Made by a program: the position numbers and the translations under genes. A stretch of 64,000 bases of DNA from an uncultured Lachnospiraceae bacterium (GTDB lineage: Bacteria; Bacillota; Clostridia; Lachnospirales; Lachnospiraceae): positions 46,581 to 110,580 of the forward strand of contig CAMNSZ010000010.1 in the NCBI GenBank assembly GCA_946557105.1, in the 5' to 3' direction. The notes under the pieces were generated by a model. It was not told the origin of the DNA and did no database searches. It was given only the letters and a program-made list of their open reading frames with translations. Below are positions 1 to 9,024 of this stretch, in pieces (the stretch's first letter is position 1; the number at the start of each line of letters is the position of its first letter).

Positions 1-288
1 GAGAAATTTCAACAATGTATTTTAGATTTGTGTGTATCACAAAAAACTCATTACCGTGATTATTATATAATCATAACGGCTCTTGAAAAATATATAGATT
101 CGACAAAGTCATGGTCATTAGAGACAAAAAAGCAAAAAATATTATCATCACAGAAGCATCAACGTTACCAAATGCAGAAGAATTTATATAACAGGAACAT
201 AGACTGATTTCAATTATCTGGTTATTTTCACAATACGGCAGCGATAAAGTAGAACATGCTGCATTGGGTGACGGCTTAGCAGGATAAT
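1..288 (+). pseudogene. unidentified gene remnant at left edge
   Basis: One frame is open from the window edge to a stop near 210 without a visible start, and another frame from about 90 to 288 reads as protein-like sequence broken by a TAA near 190. I do not recognise either. The fragmentary nature fits the decayed mobile-element DNA that follows. It could also be the 3' end of a real gene that begins outside the window. Confidence 0.2.
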
Positions 289-674
289 GTGATTGATGCG
301 GCAGTTTTCTTTAGAAAGTGCTTTACACTTGGGGTTTCTTCTCACTGATTTTGATTTTTTCACGCCCCTAAACAGACTACGATTTATGATTTATATCCAT
401 AAATTCCTTAGCCTTTGCATCTCCTTTTATCCTTTTTTCATGTGTGATTGTCCTTTTCTTCGCCCATTCTTATTTGTATATGCCGCCTCCTATAGGGGCA
501 TTTTTGTCATAATGTTTATCTGTTCAAATCTTATGGCAGGCGGGAGCATCGGCCTGCCATATCTAAAGAAATCTTTATAGTTCTTACGGTTTTCTCTTTA
601 TACTTCCTCTTTATACTGAAATTATCAAATGACAGTATAGCACGCTGAATTCATTATATGAGGAGGAACATCCT
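289..674. other. gap without a convincing gene
   Basis: The only long frame here (293-580) has no ribosome site and translates to a Phe/Leu/Cys-rich sequence typical of non-coding AT-rich DNA. The last bases hold a strong ribosome site (GAGGAGGAAC) for the gene at 675. I see no clear terminator or RNA. Confidence 0.4.
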
Positions 675-1268
675 ATGTGGCAGTTTTTAAGAGAATACCT
701 CAGTGCTCCGGACACTATCGGGGCTATTGCGCCCAGCAGCAGGCATCTGGCGGCGTCCGTGACGGCTTCTATTGATTTCGATAAAGCCCACTGCATTGTA
801 GAATACGGGGCGGGAACGGGCGTATTTACCAGAGTGGTGGCAGCAGGAAAAAGGCGGAACACGACTTATATCGTGATTGAACAGAATGACCGTTTTTACG
901 AAATGCTGCGGAAACAGTTCCATGGAATACCGGGGGTGGTGCTGATCCATGGAGATGCCGGAAATGTATGCGGCTTCTTAAGAGAACAGGGGTTTCGGCA
1001 TGCGGATTATATCATTTCCGGTCTGCCATTTACATCTCTTCCCCGGCAGGTGTCCCACAGAATACTATTACAGACCCAAAAGGCTATCGGAATCGAAGGC
1101 GTATTTACCACATTTCAGTATACGCTTCTGCGGAAAACCTTTCTTGAAAATTACTTCAATATCCAGAGGATTGTGCGGGTCTGGCGAAACCTGCCCCCGG
1201 CATATGTGCTGCACATGAAATTGAAATGCTGCCATGGGAAGCAGACTTCTGCGGACGGTGCGGTATAA
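675..1268 (+). CDS. class I SAM-dependent methyltransferase (phospholipid N-methyltransferase-like)
   Basis: A 197-residue protein. It has the Rossmann-fold SAM motif EYGAGTGVFT near residues 40-50, an acidic residue closing the second strand (VIEQND), and the 'SGLPF' segment that resembles the substrate-side motif of PmtA-like phospholipid methyltransferases and of rRNA dimethyladenosine enzymes. The N-terminal 'FLREYLSAPDTIGAIAPSS' is characteristic of the small PmtA-like family (COG3963). The ATG follows GAGGAGGAACATCCT. It is the first gene of a tightly packed four-gene operon with a small membrane protein and a two-component system. That context suggests an envelope-modifying role under sensor control. 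The substrate (lipid or RNA) is inferred, not shown. Confidence 0.75.
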   Translation: MWQFLREYLSAPDTIGAIAPSSRHLAASVTASIDFDKAHCIVEYGAGTGVFTRVVAAGKRRNTTYIVIEQNDRFYEMLRKQFHGIPGVVLIHGDAGNVCGFLREQGFRHADYIISGLPFTSLPRQVSHRILLQTQKAIGIEGVFTTFQYTLLRKTFLENYFNIQRIVRVWRNLPPAYVLHMKLKCCHGKQTSADGAV

Positions 1269-1290
1269 ACCAATATCAGGAGGTGTCGTT

Positions 1291-1815
1291 ATGTGGTGTG
1301 TCTATTTTCTTGTCTGCGTGCTGCTCCCTATATGCGTTCCGGTGCCGGAAGCGGCAGTGATACTGTGGGGAACCAGACAGATCGGCAGCCTGGGGGCCTT
1401 TTTCTTTGGGGTCACAGGTTCCGTGCTGGGATTGACGATTATGTATTCCTTATCTTCACTGATCGCACATCGTATTTTAAAGGGGAGAAAGGAGAGAAGG
1501 CAGCTTGCGTGGCTGCAGCAGCTGACGGGGCGGTATCGCGTTTGGATTCTTGGCGTACTGCTGATCGTTCCGCTTGTGTCTGACGAAGTGCTCTGTGCAG
1601 GCTCTGCTTTTTTGAAAATATCATTGCCTCAGTTTCTGAAAATTGGTATAATTGCTAAAATCATATCCATTGGTATGATTGCCTTTTCGGGTTTTTTTGG
1701 CAACTTGTGCGGTCTGAGGCGATGGCAGATTATCGCTGTGGAGCTTCTATTCATGTTTCTTGCCTCGGCGGCTCTGCAGCATTTCTGCAAAAAGGGAGAA
1801 GCAAAGCTATCATGA
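1291..1815 (+). CDS. small polytopic membrane protein (DedA/VTT-like)
   Basis: A 174-residue hydrophobic protein with about four membrane segments and a basic cytoplasmic stretch (RILKGRKERRQ). I start it at the ATG preceded by AGGAGGTGTCGTT; an upstream in-frame start at 1234 has no ribosome site and would overlap the methyltransferase. The arrangement (GTRQIGSLGAFFFGVTGSVLG, then a Pro/Asp-containing re-entrant-like region) is reminiscent of small VTT/DedA-type membrane proteins, but the similarity is weak. It lies 22 bp after the methyltransferase and overlaps the response regulator gene by four bases, so the genes are translationally coupled. Function unknown; a role in lipid or small-molecule handling fits the context. 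Confidence 0.6.
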   Translation: MWCVYFLVCVLLPICVPVPEAAVILWGTRQIGSLGAFFFGVTGSVLGLTIMYSLSSLIAHRILKGRKERRQLAWLQQLTGRYRVWILGVLLIVPLVSDEVLCAGSAFLKISLPQFLKIGIIAKIISIGMIAFSGFFGNLCGLRRWQIIAVELLFMFLASAALQHFCKKGEAKLS

Positions 1816-2495
1816 AAGAATTCATACTGGTTGTTGACGATGATAAAGACATCCGCAGGCTTTTGGGCATCTATCTGGGCAATGAGGGTTACCGTTACCT
1901 CTCCTGTGAAAATGCAGCGCAGGCGCTGGATATTCTGGAGCGCTATCAGGTGGATCTGATCCTGATGGATGTGATGATGCCGGGAATCGACGGTATCAGC
2001 GCCTGTCTGCGAATAAGGGAAAAAAGTAAAATGCCAATTATATTTATGTCGGCAAAGGCGGAAGATATAGACATAATACAAGGGCTCACGGTGGGAGGAG
2101 ACGATTATGTGACGAAGCCTTTTAAGCCCATTGAGCTTCTCGCCCGCATCAAAGCCCAGCTCCGCCGCTATAAACAGTACAATGAGACGAAAAAGCCGGC
2201 GCACACGCTCCAGACGGAGGATCTGACGGTAGACATGGAAAGCCGTCAGGTATGGGTAAGCGGACGGGAAGTGAGGCTGACGCGCAAGGAGTATGACATT
2301 CTGGAATATATGCTGCGGAACAAGGGGCAGGTGTTGACCATGGGGCAGATTTATGAAGCGGTATGGCATGAAGAATTTTTCTGTTCGGAAAATGCGGTGA
2401 TGATGCATATTGCCAATCTCCGCAATAAACTGAACTGGGATAACGTACATTCGGATTTCATCAAAACCTGTTGGGGAAGAGGGTATCAGATATGA
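1812..2495 (+). CDS. OmpR/VanR-type response regulator
   Basis: A 227-residue regulator. The receiver domain covers about 1-120, with the acidic pocket (VVDDDKD), phospho-acceptor Asp53 (LILMDVMMPG), a Ser/Ala at the T-switch (FMSAKA) and the conserved Lys (TKPFKP). A winged-helix C-terminal domain spans about 130-227, ending in the typical KTCWGRGYQI. The start is the ATG at 1812, after an AGGGAGAAG ribosome site, overlapping the membrane gene by four bases. Its stop overlaps the kinase start as ATGA. It most resembles VanR-like regulators of cell-envelope stress systems. It probably controls its own operon, including the methyltransferase. Confidence 0.9.
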   Translation: MKEFILVVDDDKDIRRLLGIYLGNEGYRYLSCENAAQALDILERYQVDLILMDVMMPGIDGISACLRIREKSKMPIIFMSAKAEDIDIIQGLTVGGDDYVTKPFKPIELLARIKAQLRRYKQYNETKKPAHTLQTEDLTVDMESRQVWVSGREVRLTRKEYDILEYMLRNKGQVLTMGQIYEAVWHEEFFCSENAVMMHIANLRNKLNWDNVHSDFIKTCWGRGYQI

Positions 2496-3673
2496 CGCTG
2501 TCAAAGATCATTCCAAACTACATCTTAATCAACGGCATTGTCATCGGAGGAACGGTTTTCGTGATTTTTCTAGTTTACAGAAGACTGTCCTCCTCATTCC
2601 AAAAACGCCTCACGGCATATTTCCTGAAGGCGGCCTGCGTCTCCCTTGTTATCAGCTTAGCGGTGCTGGCGGTGGTACTGACCATGATGCAGCTTCTGCT
2701 CCATTCCAGAATGTGGGATTATTTTCATGAGTTGAGCTATAGATACCTCATTGCCGCCGAATATATTCAGTCGGTGCTGGCAGTGGCGTTTCCCGTGATA
2801 TGCTTTATTGTCTCCTTTTCTGTCAGGATTAACCGCAGGGTCAGGTATGTGGAGTATCTGTCTCAGGAAATTCAGAAGATTCGGGAGGAGGGCTTTGGAA
2901 GGAGCATGGAACTGCAGGGAGACGATGAGATCACCCAGCTTTGCGCCGTCATCAACGAGATGTCCGTCCAGCTCAGGGAAAAGGAGGAAAGGGAAAAAAG
3001 GCAGCAACAGAGTAAGAATGAGCTGATTACCAATGTCTCCCATGATTTGCGTAGTCCTCTTACCTCGATCATCGGCTATGTGGAGCTGCTGAAGGAGACG
3101 GGGCCTGAAGACAGGCAGCGCTTTGATGAATACATTGAAGTGGTAGAGCGACGTCTGACGGGGCTTAACGGGCTGATCAACGAACTGTTTGAATATACAA
3201 AGCTGAACTCCGCTGACCGGTTTCCTGACATGGAGAAAAGGGATGTGCTGGAACTGCTGCGGCATATCCTTTATGAATATAAAATTCTGATGGAAGCAGA
3301 GGGCCTGACGCTTTCATGGCAGCTGGGGGCGAAAAGCCATGTTGCCTATATCAATACGCAGCAGATGGTACGGGTGTTTCAGAATCTGCTGGACAACGCC
3401 CGCAGATATGCTGATCGTTCCGCTCCGGTAACCGTGACGGCACAGGACACGGGCAGACTCCATATCTGTATCACGAACCGATTGACGGATGCTCACGGCA
3501 TTGAGCCTGACCGAATCTTTGAGCGCTTCTACTGCGGAGACCGGGCCAGAAGCACCCCCCAAAGCTCCGGACTGGGGCTTGCCATTGTAAAACGCATCGT
3601 GGAACTCCACGGGGGCGAGGTCGATGCATCGTTACAGGAACAGGAACTGTCCGTCCATCTGTTTCTCAAATAA
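2492..3673 (+). CDS. VanS-like sensor histidine kinase
   Basis: A 393-residue kinase. It has three hydrophobic segments in the first 120 residues, a HAMP-like linker, a HisKA domain with phospho-acceptor His184 (NVSHDLRSPLTS), and a HATPase_c domain with an N box (NLLDNARRYA), a D/F box (ERFYCGDRARS) and a G box (SSGLGLAIVKRIVELHGG). The start is the ATG that overlaps the regulator stop; a start seven codons upstream has no reason to be used. The extracellular loop between segments is short, so sensing is likely at or within the membrane. This fits intramembrane-sensing or VanS-type kinases for cell-wall or cationic peptide stress; the ligand is unknown. Confidence 0.9.
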   Translation: MTLSKIIPNYILINGIVIGGTVFVIFLVYRRLSSSFQKRLTAYFLKAACVSLVISLAVLAVVLTMMQLLLHSRMWDYFHELSYRYLIAAEYIQSVLAVAFPVICFIVSFSVRINRRVRYVEYLSQEIQKIREEGFGRSMELQGDDEITQLCAVINEMSVQLREKEEREKRQQQSKNELITNVSHDLRSPLTSIIGYVELLKETGPEDRQRFDEYIEVVERRLTGLNGLINELFEYTKLNSADRFPDMEKRDVLELLRHILYEYKILMEAEGLTLSWQLGAKSHVAYINTQQMVRVFQNLLDNARRYADRSAPVTVTAQDTGRLHICITNRLTDAHGIEPDRIFERFYCGDRARSTPQSSGLGLAIVKRIVELHGGEVDASLQEQELSVHLFLK

Positions 3674-3882
3674 AAGAAAAAGCGCCATTAGAAAAAATCT
3701 GTATATACCGCAGCGAAAAAGGCATGCTGTTTCTGAATAAAAAACAGTATGCGCATATTGCCGAGGCCGTTTCGATGAGGGAACGGCAGTCCGGCAGGGA
3801 ATCATAAAAAACGAGGTGGCATATAGGTTTTCCTGTCTTGCCATAATGTCCTTTCTCCCATAATGGGGCGTTCTCATTTTGC
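3674..3882. other. decayed coding debris after the kinase gene
   Basis: A plus-strand frame at about 3676-3807 reads as a protein tail (SEKGMLFLNKKQYAHIAEAV) ending in a TAA, with no start. It looks like the C-terminal end of a lost gene, probably of mobile-element origin. No promoter or RNA is evident. Confidence 0.3.
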
Positions 3883-4442
3883 GTGAACAAATCCACCATT
3901 CAGAGATACGAAGCGGACGGCGTTGACCCAAAGCGCACCATGATTATCAACGGACTGGCGGAAGCGTTGCTCACCACTCCCGAATGGCTGACAGGACTTT
4001 CCGAAAAAAGGAATATGACAGCAGAACGCTCTGTTCCAAAGAGATGGAGGAGCATATCAAAAAGTATTCGGATACGGTTTCCTCTGCCATAAAGGATGAG
4101 CCGTACCAGCAGCTTTTGACGACTTTCCTCGGCAAGATGATTGACCTATATACGGTTATGACTGTCCATTTTGCCGACGCAATGGCAGAGGTTGACCGTG
4201 TGGCGGAGGACGAGGGGCTGAAACAGTCGCTTAAACGGTACGCCATTGAATCGGGCGCAATTACCGAGCGTGTTTACCGCAAAGAGATGGAACTGCCTGT
4301 CGAAGATATGAAGCGTTTTTTAGACGGAATTTTACATATCTACGATGAGGGACGCACAAAGGTTTCTATGGGCGACCTTTTCGGGATAGTAGCGGAAGCC
4401 GAAGCAAGGCTTACCGAAAAAGATAATTTCGTGGCACCTTGA
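3883..4442 (+). pseudogene. frameshifted HTH regulator of mobile-element type
   Basis: Two frames together make one protein. The first (from about 3885) reads NKSTIQRYEADGVDPKRT, which is the recognition half of an XRE-type helix-turn-helix, and continues to WLTGLSEK. At the A-run near 4005-4011 the frame shifts, and the second frame continues from KKEYDSRTLCSKEMEEH to the stop at 4442, a helical acidic C-terminal domain of about 145 residues. The N-terminal helices of the HTH are also missing. This domain order is seen in regulators of Tn916-like conjugative elements. A sequencing error at the A-run is possible, but the missing start supports real decay. Confidence 0.6.
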
Positions 4443-4624
4443 CAAAAGCTTGACTGTCGTCTCGCTGAATGCGGCAGTCGCCGAATGAATATGCAAGCAT
4501 ATTCGCTCGGCTCGTTGCTCGCACAAAATGCCGATTGAAACCAATCGGCACAAGTGACACTATTACTTTATGCACACCATAGTCATAAGTTCCGATTGCC
4601 ACGGATAGAAAGGAGTTTTTATCT

Positions 4625-5819
4625 ATGGCAAAAGGTTCTGTAAGAAAGAAAGGCAAAAAGTGGTACGGACGCTTTTATATTGAAGATGAAAGCGGTCGGA
4701 AAATGCAAAAGGAGTTTGCAGAAACGGAAAGCAAAGCCGAAACGGAAGCTATACTCCGTAAGGCGCTGGAGGACTACGAGGAAAAGAAATTCGTAGCGAA
4801 ATCCGAAAACGCCACGGTGGGCAGCTTACTGGATGTGTGGGTGGAGGAAAACCGTCACCGCCGACCATTTGCAGGCATATATGGACTTCCTCAGCTTCGG
4901 CGGAACAAATCTCGATGGTACAACCGCAAAGGCACTCAGCAAAGGGTATCTGCGGTTATTCTCGGCAGTTCTGCAAGGGGCGTTCCGCTTTGCGGTATTC
5001 CCGAAGCGGTTGATTTCCTTTAATCCCATGCAATATGTGGTATGGCGGGGCAAGAAAGAGGATTATGACCTGTTTTCAGACGAGGACGGGGAAACTGCTT
5101 CCACGCCTACACTCAGCCATGAGCAGTATTTGAAGCTGGAGAAATTTCTGAAAAAGAAAGACAATCCCGCATTGTTGCCCATTCGGATTGCTTACTACAC
5201 GGGGCTTCGCATTGGCGAGGTCTGCGGCTTGACTTGGCAGGACATTAACCTTGACAAACAGTATCTTACGGTGCGTCGCAGTATTCTCTACAAGGGAACA
5301 AGGCACAAGACCGAGATAGGAGCGACAAAGCGAAAGAAAGTCCGTACCGTGGACTTCTGCGACACGCTGACGGCAATCCTGCGGACAGCGAAAACCGAAC
5401 AGCACAAAAACCGCTTCCGATACGGGGAACTTTACAACCTCAACTATTATACGGAGGTTAAAGAAAAAGACCGCACCTATTATGAGGTTTACAGTCTATC
5501 GAGGGCTGAAGAAATCTCAGGGAACTACAAGGAAATATCCTTTGTCTGCCTCAAACCTGACGGAGCGTATGAATCGCCGAGTACGATAGGGATTATGTGC
5601 AGAACGGAAAAGATTGAGGGGTTAGAGGGTTTCCACTTTCATATGCTCCGACACACCTTTACCAGCAATCTGATCTCTAACGGGGCAGCCCCAAAGGATG
5701 TGCAGGAGCTTCTCGGACATGCCGATGTAAGTACCGCGATGAACATTTACGCTCACGCTACAAGGGAGGCGAAGCGTACTTCCGCAAGGCTGTTGGATAA
5801 GGTAGTCGGCGGAGAATAA
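4625..5819 (+). pseudogene. tyrosine integrase of a conjugative element, internally deleted and frameshifted
   Basis: The first frame starts at the ATG at 4625 (ribosome site AAAGGAG) and reads the usual N-terminal arm-binding domain (GSVRKKGKKWYGRFY) up to VGSLLDVWVEE. The sequence then jumps frame into KTVTADHLQAYMDF. Intact family members carry roughly 20-30 extra residues at this junction, so a short deletion with a frame change is the likely cause. The catalytic domain is otherwise complete: TGLRIGEVCGL (first Arg), HMLRHTF (His-x-x-Arg), the LLGHADVS His, and the Tyr of NIYAH. It ends just before a potential attachment region at 5820-5940. Without the core-binding segment it should be inactive. 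Confidence 0.8.
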
Positions 5820-5860
5820 AAATTTGCCCTTGTTTCGGCTCGTAAGGGCAAAAACAAGGG
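5820..5860 (+). terminator. inverted repeat after integrase
   Basis: GCCCTTGTTT (after the integrase stop) pairs with AAACAAGGGC about 15 bases later. It is a long stem directly at the 3' end of the integrase gene, so it is either its terminator or part of the element end. There is no strong T-run, so the role is uncertain. Confidence 0.45.
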
Positions 5861-5944
5861 CAGATACATAAGGTTTGAGCGTTAGACAGGCGTAACGCCT
5901 TGAAAATGCAGGGATTTCAGAGGGTTTGATAGACAAACCGGAAT

Positions 5945-6403
5945 TTAACGTACAACCTCAATATTTGTAATATCAAATCCAACTTTTTCGTATAGCATTA
6001 AAGCTTTTTCATTCCATTTAGCAACATGTAACGAAATAGGCTCGTTACTACTTTGGCGAATATAGTTCATTCCCCATAATAAAAGTTGTTTTCCATACCC
6101 TTTATTTTGAAATTTCTTATTGACTATCAAATCATCTATTTCATTTCCATAACATGCGACAGAACCGATAATTTCTTCTTCACATACAAACAAGAAAATG
6201 TCTTTACTCTTTTCACTAATTTGTTCATAATCGCTCAAAAAATTATATGGCTCGATATCAAGGGATTTTCGCATTTCATAAAAGCATGCATTATATATTT
6301 TCATGTATTGTTGAAAATACTTTTTCTCAAAAGGAATACATAGGATGTTATTTTTCTCAATGTTATTTTTTACATATTTCATTTCATACGCTATGATTTC
6401 CAT
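5945..6403 (-). CDS. GNAT family N-acetyltransferase
   Basis: A 152-residue protein. The acetyl-CoA binding signature is clear: KKFQNKGYGKQLLLWGMNYI (the Q/R-x-x-G-x-G/A loop and following helix), preceded by the beta-bulge strand EIDDLIVNK and followed by the ISLHVAKWNEKALMLYEKVGF motif typical of RimI-like GNATs. I start at the ATG preceded by GAGAGGGGATTACAGC; a longer frame adds six residues without a ribosome site. It is oriented against its neighbours and is AT-rich, consistent with recent acquisition. The acceptor substrate cannot be told from sequence; resistance-type or metabolite acetylation are both possible. Confidence 0.85.
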   Translation of the reverse strand: MEIIAYEMKYVKNNIEKNNILCIPFEKKYFQQYMKIYNACFYEMRKSLDIEPYNFLSDYEQISEKSKDIFLFVCEEEIIGSVACYGNEIDDLIVNKKFQNKGYGKQLLLWGMNYIRQSSNEPISLHVAKWNEKALMLYEKVGFDITNIEVVR

Positions 6404-6495
6404 GCTGTAATCCCCTCTCTGCAAATCCCAATTTGTTGAATTGTTTAATATTATTATCTTACCACAAACGCATACACAATTCCAATAAATTTTTC

Positions 6496-6765
6496 TTAAT
6501 CTTTCTTTGCCCTATTCTTCGCAATCATCATCTGCCTTGTCCGTTCCCTTTGCTCTATGCTGACCGCTCTTGGCTTGCGGTAACTAATGTATGATTTCGG
6601 AAAAGAATAGGTCTTAGATACCTCGTTCTGCTCTATCAGCTTGTATGTATCGTGAAAGTTTCATAGTGCCATATCCCCCTTTTCCTTGCGGTGGGTTCTG
6701 TGCTTTTTTCCCTCGGCAACTGTTGGCTCTTTTAGCTGTTCCTTTGCTTGGGCTAATCTTGAAGC
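6496..6765 (-). pseudogene. fragments of conjugative-element accessory genes
   Basis: The minus strand reads KEQLKEPTVAEGKKHRTHRK, stops at a TGA (6661-6663), then continues in the same frame as YKLIEQNEVSKTYSFPKSYI and on to NRAKKD before a TAA at 6496. These look like the tail of one gene and most of a small second gene, both of the kind found near relaxase genes in Clostridia elements. No complete start is visible. I cannot name the families with certainty. Confidence 0.4.
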
Positions 6766-6832
6766 GCTATAATAAAGTTACAGGAGTGGCTGATAAGATA
6801 TACTGAGAAGAATTAGAAACGGGGTACTTATT

Positions 6833-7114
6833 ATGTCACAAAGTTATACTTCTGAATTTAAAAAGAAAATTGTCCGTCTCCACGAGGAAGAGGAACATAC
6901 TTACATAAGCATCACAGCAGAATACGGTGTATCTAAAGCGGCTATCTCTGCGTGGTGGAAACAGTTCCGCGGTGAATGCCAGACAAGCCCAGAATCAAAA
7001 GCCGAATACGATAACATGAAAGGAGTCATCAAACTCAAAAGAGAAAATGAGGAGCTCAGAAAAGAGGTGGCATTAAAAAAAGCAGCGGCATTCTTTGTGA
7101 AGGAAACCGGTTAG
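6833..7114 (+). CDS. IS3-family transposase subunit OrfA
   Basis: A 93-residue protein: an N-terminal helix-turn-helix (EFKKKIVRLHEEEE, then ISITAEYGVSKAAISAWWKQ) and a C-terminal leucine-zipper-like helix (LKRENEELRKEVALKKAAAF). This is the standard OrfA architecture. It probably binds the terminal repeats and normally joins OrfB by -1 frameshifting near its end. Because OrfB is broken here, it can at most act as a regulator or inhibitor. Confidence 0.85.
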   Translation: MSQSYTSEFKKKIVRLHEEEEHTYISITAEYGVSKAAISAWWKQFRGECQTSPESKAEYDNMKGVIKLKRENEELRKEVALKKAAAFFVKETG

Positions 7115-7973
7115 AGGCTTATCGATTTACAGATGAAAATTATGAGGAATTTGGCATCCGCCGGTTACTTACACGGCTTGCCATATATCCCAGCGCTTAT
7201 TATAACTACCGAAAACATCGGAAGGCGGATTATTATGCCCAAAATCAGAAGTCCTGGAACAGATGGGGGAGATTTATCACAGCCATAGCGGAGTCGATGG
7301 TTCCGGAAGCATGACAGTTTATCCGGCGCGCAGGGGGCATGGATAGGGCTCCGCGACCATACACAAATACATGAATAAAGAACTTGGCCTGCGTTCCATT
7401 GTACGACCGGAAAAGCCTGATTATCAGCAGGGAAAAGCGCACAAAGTGTTTGAAAACAAAATAAATCAGGATTTTACTGCGGCAAGGGTCAACCAAAAGC
7501 GGTGCACGGATTTTACTTATCTGTTTCTTAACAGCCATGAAGCAAGGTATAACCGCACCATTATAGATCTGCATGACAGGAGTGTTATTGCAAGTGTCAC
7601 AGACCGTCACATCACCAGTGGCCTGACAATTCGTGCCCTGAAGAAAGCGCTGGCTTCACAGCCACAGATCAAAGGGAAACTGATTCTCCATAGCGGCCGG
7701 GGCACTCAGCTTACGTCAAAGGTGTTTGTGGAATTCTGTGAATCTGTCCATGTAACACAGAGCATGAGTAAAGCCGGATATCCCTACCACAATGCGCCAA
7801 TGGAGAGATACTTCAACACGTTGAAAAACGAATGTACAAATTTATATGAATTTCGGACAGAGGATGCACTTTATCAGGCAGTGGAAGAGTTTGCATATGT
7901 AAGCTATAACCATGTCCGTCTTCATAGTTTTAACGGATATCGTACACCCTATCAGGCCCGGACGGCATCTTAA
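7115..7973 (+). pseudogene. IS3-family transposase OrfB, inactivated
   Basis: The N-terminal part reads EAYRFTDENYEEFGIRRLLT and SAYYNYRKHRKADYYAQNQK in one frame, then GEIYHSHSGVDGSGSMTVY in another, then a stop, then the integrase-core frame from 7371 (MNKELGLRSIVRPEKPDY onward). The core also lost catalytic residues: where the family has an HSD motif for the second Asp, this copy reads LILHSGRGTQ, so the Asp is Gly. The first Asp (CTDFTY) and the Glu (MERYFNTLKNE) remain. Both the frame breaks and the missing Asp make it non-functional. Confidence 0.85.
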
Positions 7974-8037
7974 TGATGTGATGTTGTTCTGAAACAAAAG
8001 TGATTTTGTTAGCCACAAGTGTTACAAAAAAGCTTGA

Positions 8038-8175
8038 TTACTACAACCCGGCAATGAGATTTTGTATTCTTATGTGATGTCTTTTTCTAATTGCGTTGAA
8101 ATAATAGAACCGCAGTCTATGCGGGAGCAGATGAAAAAAAGATTGCAGGAAATGCAAGAAAAATATAGAACATGA
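8038..8175 (+). pseudogene. 3' stump of a WYL-domain transcription regulator
   Basis: Directly after the IS right end, a frame without a start reads LLQPGNEILYSYVMSFSNC, then VEIIEPQSMREQMKKRL, and stops at 8175. This is the typical C-terminal end of YafY/WYL regulators. Such regulators often sit next to a GyrI-like binding protein gene, exactly as here. The rest of the gene is absent from the window. Confidence 0.65.
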
Positions 8176-8227
8176 CTTTAGGTGCCAGATTATGTTTGAT
8201 ACACTGTTTCCCATAGGAGGTACTGAT

Positions 8228-8856
8228 ATGAAATTTGAATGGAAAAAGCACGAAAAAGCTCTATATGGAACAAAAAGTATACCTGCTTTAGTAGATATAC
8301 CCAAGCAAAATTTTATTATGATGAAAGGAAGCGGAAATCCTAACGACACAGATTTTTCAGATAGGGTATCTGCTCTCTATTCATTAGCGTATGCCGTCAA
8401 AATAGGCTATAAATCTACTGCAACTAAAAACATTTTATCAAATGAAATTCACGACTTTACGGTTTATCCTTTAGAGGGTATTTGGAAACTGAAAAACGCG
8501 GATACGAAATCTGCTGCTAGTAAATTAATAAAGGAAAATTTAGAATATACCATTATGATACGTCAGCCGGATTTTATTACAGAGGAAATGGTATGTGCTG
8601 CATTGGAAAGGGTAAAAATTAAAAGCCAAACCGACTGTATGAAAAAATTATTTTTGATATGATACATGACGGAAAATGTGTTGAAATTCTACATGTTGGC
8701 TCATATGACAATGAACCATCCTCTTTTGAGCAAATGGATAGATTTGCACAAGACAACGGTTTGCAACGTATATCGGATTGTCATAGAGAAATCTATTTGA
8801 CTAATAGCACAAAAGCAAATAAACTCAAAACAATTTTGAGATATAAGGTAAATTAG
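8228..8856 (+). pseudogene. GyrI-like small-molecule-binding protein, frameshifted
   Basis: The start is the ATG after CATAGGAGGTACTGAT. The first frame reads MKFEWKKHEKALYGTKS through to ALERVKIKSQ, then would stop at 8662 after an unrelated tail. The other frame joins as KPNRLYEKIIFDMIHDGKC and continues with the conserved EILHVGSYDNEPSSFEQM to 8856. An indel in the A-rich stretch at about 8610-8625 explains both. With the frame restored, the protein is about 208 residues, the normal length of GyrI-like SOUL/BacR-fold proteins that bind cationic or cyclic compounds. Sequencing error is possible at this homopolymer. Confidence 0.7.
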
Positions 8857-8929
8857 CAAACAGTGAATCCGTCGAACCAGCGACAAGAACAGAAAGCTAC
8901 GCTTGCATTTGTTTCTTAGTTTTGGTAAT

Positions 8930-8962
8930 CAAGGGGCGACGACTTAAAATGTTGTCGCCCTT
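8930..8962 (+). terminator. probable intrinsic terminator
   Basis: AAGGGGCGAC pairs with GTCGCCCTT (one bulged G) around a 13-base loop, followed by a short TTCT. It closes the GyrI-like unit. Confidence 0.55.
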
Positions 8963-9024
8963 CTGAATTAAAATTGCAATTGTCAATCATTCACTGCCCC
9001 ATGTGAGAGAAAGGGGGAATCATT

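Larger units (their letters stand above)
6777..8025 (+). mobile_element. degenerate IS3-family (IS150-like) insertion sequence
   Basis: Contains an intact orfA (6833-7114) and a broken orfB (7115-7973). Imperfect terminal inverted repeats can be drawn: GTTACAGGAGTGGCTGATAA at the left (from about 6777) and, as the reverse complement of 8006-8025, GTAACACTTGTGGCTAACAA. I see no clear target duplication. Its right end abuts the stump of a WYL-regulator gene, and the missing part of that gene is not found on the left, so DNA was lost next to the element. Confidence 0.7.

Noticed and set aside
293..580. 95-codon open frame
   Set aside because: No ribosome site, a Phe/Cys/Leu-rich product with no domain-like pattern, and surrounding decay. 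Treated as non-coding.
1629..2504. 291-codon frame antisense to the response regulator
   Set aside because: Complement of a clear regulator and membrane protein gene; no ribosome site.
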